Part shown: positions 61,028 to 64,000 of the stretch, piece after piece | Layout: every line of letters starts with the position of its first letter | Position numbering within the stretch: position 1 is the stretch's first letter | Assembly: GCF_045062745.1 (NCBI RefSeq) | Contig: NZ_JBJGED010000001.1 | Location: 484,638-548,637, forward strand | Origin: Paenibacillus_AA sp045062745 | GTDB lineage: Bacteria > Bacillota > Bacilli > Paenibacillales > NBRC-103111 | DNA length: 64,000 nt | Reading direction: 5' to 3' | The notes under the pieces: generated by a model | The model's input: only the letters and a program-made list of their open reading frames with translations | Databases searched by the model: none | What the model was told of the DNA's origin: nothing | Translations under genes and position numbers: made by a program

Positions 61028-61639
61028 ATGAAAAAATGGAAAGGTTTATTGTTAACGACTATGCTTGCCGCTGTTACCTTGCTCGCTTCTGTTCCCGCTT
61101 CTACGGTTTTTGCCCGGATGCCGGAGGATCCGATCGGCGGTTCCGGCGGATCAGGGGGAAGCACGGGTGGGACCCCTTCACCCTCCTACATTGTCGAGAC
61201 CATTCCTGCTTTAACGACCGAGGCTACATGGCAAAGCTCCAACGGCGGGCGCTACATGTACACACGGGCCACGCTGCAGCGCTCGGGAGCGCTTGCCGGC
61301 CAGCTGGATGTCGTTACCCGAACGAAAAACAACGTCAAGTTAACCGGGTTTACCGGCGGAGTGTTCCTTTTGCTGAGATCAGCGGAAGGAGCCGTCATCG
61401 GGGTTACCGATCAACAAAAATTCGGCGTAGACGGACAATGGATCGGTCGTTACGATCGGACGGATTACTGGTCCTGGTCCTTCAATCCACAAGTCGCGGC
61501 GGCTACAGCCTACATCGAAATCATTCAGCAGCATTCTGCGAAAGAGCTGGATGACCAGGTGGCCTACTGGCAAAGAACGGTATGCGGCAACTTAGACCGC
61601 TTAGGCTTGCCTAAACCCCCTTATGGCTGTCCCCAATAA
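61028..61639 (+). CDS. secreted protein of unknown function
   Basis: About 203 residues; ATG at 61028 (or 61025) behind GGAGGG. Signal peptide KGLLLTTMLAAVTLLASVPA with cleavage near VFA-RM, then a Gly/Ser/Thr-rich linker (GGSGGSGGSTGG) and a compact domain of about 130 residues (GGRYMYTRATLQRSGALAGQ, YWSWSFNPQVAAATAYIEII). One late Cys pair (VCGNL, YGCPQ) could form a disulfide. No recognised family. Own terminator. Confidence 0.75.
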   Translation: MKKWKGLLLTTMLAAVTLLASVPASTVFARMPEDPIGGSGGSGGSTGGTPSPSYIVETIPALTTEATWQSSNGGRYMYTRATLQRSGALAGQLDVVTRTKNNVKLTGFTGGVFLLLRSAEGAVIGVTDQQKFGVDGQWIGRYDRTDYWSWSFNPQVAAATAYIEIIQQHSAKELDDQVAYWQRTVCGNLDRLGLPKPPYGCPQ

Positions 61640-61652
61640 CTTAACAACATAT

Positions 61653-61683
61653 AAAGTACCGGGCTTTCGAAGCTCGGTACTTT
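61653..61683 (+). terminator. terminator of the secreted-protein gene
   Basis: AAAGTACCGGGCTT / AAGCTCGGTACTTT stem with a 3-base loop, 13 bases after the stop. Confidence 0.75.
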
Positions 61684-61755
61684 GCTTCGCCCAGACACGA
61701 AGCGGACCCAGGGATATCCATCCCGATAGAACGGGCTGGATGTTATCCCCTTAGC

Positions 61756-62637
61756 TCAAGACCAATGTGCCGGACGGTTCAGCCATGGCGGCAACTTAGT
61801 AAGAGCATCTCCCTTAGCTGCGTTAAGTTGAGTTTGGGTAAGAAACAGGCTCTGGGAAAGATCGGCTCCTCTCACGTCAGCATCCCGAAAATCGGCCCCG
61901 ATGCAATCCGTCCCCCTCAGGTCGGTTCCTCTAAGATCAGCGGCAATAAGATAGGCCCCTCTCAAGCTAGCTCCTGTAAGGTCCGTCCTTCTCAGGTCGG
62001 CCCCCATCAAATCGGCTCCTCGACCAAGGGCGATCTGACGCTCTAACCGAGTCCGGGTCCTTGGTCCCGAACGGACCTGTTGCGTCTTTCGGGCCTCGGA
62101 TCGTACAAGTTCGCTGGTTTTCAGAAGCAGTGTATTCACAGAAGCCCGGTGTTCGGCTACGTCCAGCTCCATTAGCGACTCAGGGCTGAGGGTTGTGAGC
62201 CGTTCCGTCTTCTCCAGCATGGAACGGAGTGGACCGTGGATAAGCCCGGCCTGCGGTAAGGTGAGCGCTTCTGTCAAATACCAGAGTAACTCTTGGAGCT
62301 GCATCAGGATATGGAACACTTCGAACATCGGTTTCCCGGAATCAGGAGTTTGCTGCCAGTCATGTCCGCTGAAGCTGACTTGGGAAACCTTTTGCCCTGC
62401 ACCAAAACAGTCGAAAGTTGAGCATCCTTTGAGGCCCCGTGTCCGGAGGCTTTCGTGAACGCCGCAGCGAAAGTCGTTTTGCAGGTTGACGCAGGGCTGG
62501 CCTGCCTCTTTGTCAGTGGGGAATCCATCCGATGCTAAGAAACGCAGAGCGACACAACACAACCCGAAACAGTTGTCGCAATCCGCCCGAAGGTGATCGC
62601 GGCTCGCGTCGTCTAACGAATTTGGAAAATTAGACAA
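61756..62637 (-). CDS. pentapeptide-repeat protein with N-terminal cysteine cluster
   Basis: About 293 residues from the TTG at 62637 (AAGGA ten bases upstream); a GTG at 62667 is the alternative. The N-terminus holds many cysteines (ADCDNCFGLCC, QPCVN, FRCGVH, KGCSTFDCFGAG), suggesting a metal or Fe-S site. A helical middle (about 100-190) leads to eight or more pentapeptide A(D/N)Lxx units (GADLMGADLRRTDLTGASLR, ADLRGTDLRGTDCIGADFRD), which fold as a right-handed square beta-helix. Such proteins can mimic DNA or protect gyrase, but nothing here fixes the role. Confidence 0.85.
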   Translation of the reverse strand: MSNFPNSLDDASRDHLRADCDNCFGLCCVALRFLASDGFPTDKEAGQPCVNLQNDFRCGVHESLRTRGLKGCSTFDCFGAGQKVSQVSFSGHDWQQTPDSGKPMFEVFHILMQLQELLWYLTEALTLPQAGLIHGPLRSMLEKTERLTTLSPESLMELDVAEHRASVNTLLLKTSELVRSEARKTQQVRSGPRTRTRLERQIALGRGADLMGADLRRTDLTGASLRGAYLIAADLRGTDLRGTDCIGADFRDADVRGADLSQSLFLTQTQLNAAKGDALTKLPPWLNRPAHWS

Positions 62638-62736
62638 AATGTGCACTTCCTTTGTTCCGTAATCCACACTTTCATTTCACTAATCATACATTTCCTCCTT
62701 CTCCGCGATCAAGTATGGAGATTCGAGCAGCCTGCC

Positions 62737-63292
62737 ATGACGATAGCCGCTGATGACCGCACCGTCACGCGCACCCGGTTTTCTTTTGTATGGAATTACG
62801 AGAAGGATGAGCAGTGGCTGACGGCCTTATCCGCACAGGGCCTGCATCTGATGAAGCCGGGGATCGCCCGACACCGGTTCGAGCGAGACCCAGCGAAGCG
62901 GTATGTGTATCGAATGGATTACCATCCCATCAAAGAGAGGGACCAACTGGACTCCTATCTTGCCCTGTTCGAAGATGCGGGCTGGGAACATGCGGGATCG
63001 AAGATCGGATGGCATTATTTTCGTCGGCCGTACGTGGAAGGCGTCGCCCGAAATTTACACGGACCGTACCTCGATCAGACAACTGCTGCAGCGAATCCAG
63101 TTCACGTTACTCATTCTTGCGCTCATTAACGTTCCGCTTCTGATCATCAACACGATGAATCTGTTCAATTGGGGCGATCGTTCGCAGGTCGTCTCCGGCA
63201 CGATCGGTTTCGTAGTCGTTTTGGAACTGCTCGTCATCCTTCTGCTTTTTTATGGCTGCGTTCGTTTCCAGCACAAAATCAAGAAGCTTTAA
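62737..63292 (+). pseudogene. DUF2812-family membrane protein gene with a frameshift
   Basis: The frame from 62737 encodes a DUF2812 N-domain (FSFVWNYEKDEQWLTALSAQ, YVYRMDYHPIKERDQLDSYL, GWEHAGSKIGWHYFRRPY). The family sequence then continues in another frame from about 63044 (SPEIYTDRTSIRQLLQRIQF) with two membrane helices (ILALINVPLLIINTMNLF, GFVVVLELLVILLLFYG) to the stop at 63292. One extra base near 63037-63046 explains the shift. The two parts add up to about 185 residues, the normal length. Upstream ribosome-binding signals are weak. No PadR regulator, the usual partner of DUF2812 genes, is visible. Confidence 0.75.
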
Positions 63293-63516
63293 TCAAAAAA
63301 ACTAACGATGATCCCGAATATTCCCATCAACACTACACAAGCCACAAAAAAATATCCAAAAACCCTAACTGGCTTAGGCATTGCTTTCCAGTCCACTTTT
63401 TTGAGAGGTCCGCCACCCTCGATGTTTTGAATTTCCCGCAGCCTTTAATCCCCCACTACATCCCCATTGTTTACAATGGGTTTTTCATCAGGCTGGGTTT
63501 CGTGGATCTTCGTCAT
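63289..63516 (-). pseudogene. small membrane-protein gene interrupted by an in-frame stop
   Basis: From the ATG at 63516, behind AGGAGG, 23 codons (MTKIHETQPDEKPIVNNGDV...) run to TAA at 63447-63445. The same frame then continues for 51 codons (RLREIQNIEGGGPLKKVDWK...) with one helix (VFGYFFVACVVLMGIFGIIV) and ends in SFFD. A single C-to-T change (CAA to TAA) would join them into a 75-codon gene. The second part has no own start or ribosome-binding site. Tail-to-tail with the DUF2812 gene. Confidence 0.6.
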
Positions 63517-63595
63517 ACGTCGTACCACCTCCTACTGTTGCTCCTATGGAGGAGACGCTAATACATAGGGGAACGTTCCGTCCATTTCCTATAAA

Positions 63596-63640
63596 AAATA
63601 GCCATTCCCAGGTAAGCATAAGATTACCCTGGAAATGGCT
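63596..63640 (-). terminator. terminator of the VOC-family gene
   Basis: Minus-strand AGCCATTTCCAGGGTAA / TTACCTGGGAATGGCT hairpin with a 7-base loop followed by ATTTTTTA. Confidence 0.75.
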
Positions 63641-63668
63641 GTCTCCAAATGGAACTAATCACAAAGTG

Positions 63669-64000
63669 TTACTTGATTCGCTTGGAAATAGGATGGTCTT
63701 CCTTTAGTTGCAGCAGATCCCACAGGTTCCCGTACAAATCCTTAAATACGGCAACCATTCCATAGGATTGCTCCTCAGGCTCTCTAACAAATTGTATTCC
63801 CTTAGAGATCATATCGTTATAATCTCTCCAAAAATCATCGGTGTTTAGAAATAGAAACACTCTACCGCCTGTCTGGTTCCCGATCGATAGCTCTTGTTCC
63901 GAACTTGACGCTTTTGCAAGTAAAAGAGTAGTCCCGACCGAACCGGGAGGAGCTACAACGACCCATCGTTTATTTTGTTCGGGCTGATACGTATCTTCAA
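63669..64000 (-). CDS. VOC (glyoxalase/bleomycin-resistance) family protein, 5' end outside window
   Basis: 110 codons are visible, open to the window edge. KRWVVVAPPGSVGTTLLLAK, TGGRVFLFLNTDDFWRDYND, GIQFVREPEEQSYGMVAVFK and DLYGNLWDLLQL form most of one VOC beta-alpha-beta-beta-beta module pair, with a conserved late Gly-Asn-Leu-Trp block (metal-binding Glu position is Asp here). Often annotated as glyoxalase or antibiotic-binding protein; substrate unknown. Only about the first 20 residues are missing. Confidence 0.85.
   Translation of the reverse strand, partial: EDTYQPEQNKRWVVVAPPGSVGTTLLLAKASSSEQELSIGNQTGGRVFLFLNTDDFWRDYNDMISKGIQFVREPEEQSYGMVAVFKDLYGNLWDLLQLKEDHPISKRIK

Overview
The window looks like a chromosomal segment of an endospore-forming, Gram-positive member of the Paenibacillaceae (Paenibacillus/Cohnella type). 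This is inferred from two GerA/GerB/GerC germinant-receptor operons, a YjcZ-type sporulation miniprotein, copper-amine-oxidase-like N-terminal domains on exported proteins, many large GntR/AraC and Gfo/Idh/MocA sugar genes, strong AGGAGG ribosome-binding sites with frequent TTG/GTG starts, and a moderately high GC content. No rRNA, tRNA, CRISPR array, insertion sequence or prophage was seen.

Left part (1-43.6 kb), carbohydrate catabolism. The minus-strand operon at 1-4.4 kb (solute-binding lipoprotein, MDR dehydrogenase, exported heparinase-like protein cut by the window edge) lies downstream of a regulator that fuses a GntR DNA-binding domain to a cytoplasmic solute-binding-protein domain. 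The same architecture recurs at 9.9-11.3 kb, divergent from two Gfo/Idh/MocA dehydrogenases, and at 16.4-17.8 kb, next to a 1,745-residue exported heparinase II/III protein and a CBM9-like protein. A second, cytoplasmic heparinase II/III protein (34.2-37.8 kb) has a Gly/Ala-rich repeat insertion and is followed by a phosphatase-like gene. A plausible scheme is that exported lyases cut a polysaccharide, oligosaccharides are imported through the lipoprotein, and cytoplasmic lyase, dehydrogenases, aldo/keto reductase and esterase finish the job, with the fusion regulators sensing the sugars directly. The substrate is not known.

Interspersed are a phytase-like esterase behind a Pho box, a very long orphan flagellin, a c-di-AMP-riboswitch-controlled NlpC/P60 wall hydrolase, ilvE, cardiolipin synthase, an acetyltransferase-toroid fusion behind an AraC regulator, germination operon 1 (gene order B-A-C), an ECF sigma/anti-sigma pair, and a PhyH/aldo-keto reductase/SGNH operon with ATGA overlaps.

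Right part (43.6-64 kb). This holds a two-gene retropepsin cassette, a RibD/DHFR-like gene, a GMC oxidoreductase with its gluconate-dehydrogenase-type small subunit and a membrane protein, a divergent TPP enzyme/SDR/L,D-transpeptidase group, YjcZ, a CLC_0170-like protein plus germination operon 2 (A-B-C), a CDF cation exporter, an HExxH protein, an ABC-2 exporter pair, and a run of small genes. Three near the right end look damaged: a histidine phosphatase lacking its C-terminal half-site, a frameshifted DUF2812 gene and a small membrane-protein gene with an in-frame stop. The last gene (VOC family) runs off the window.
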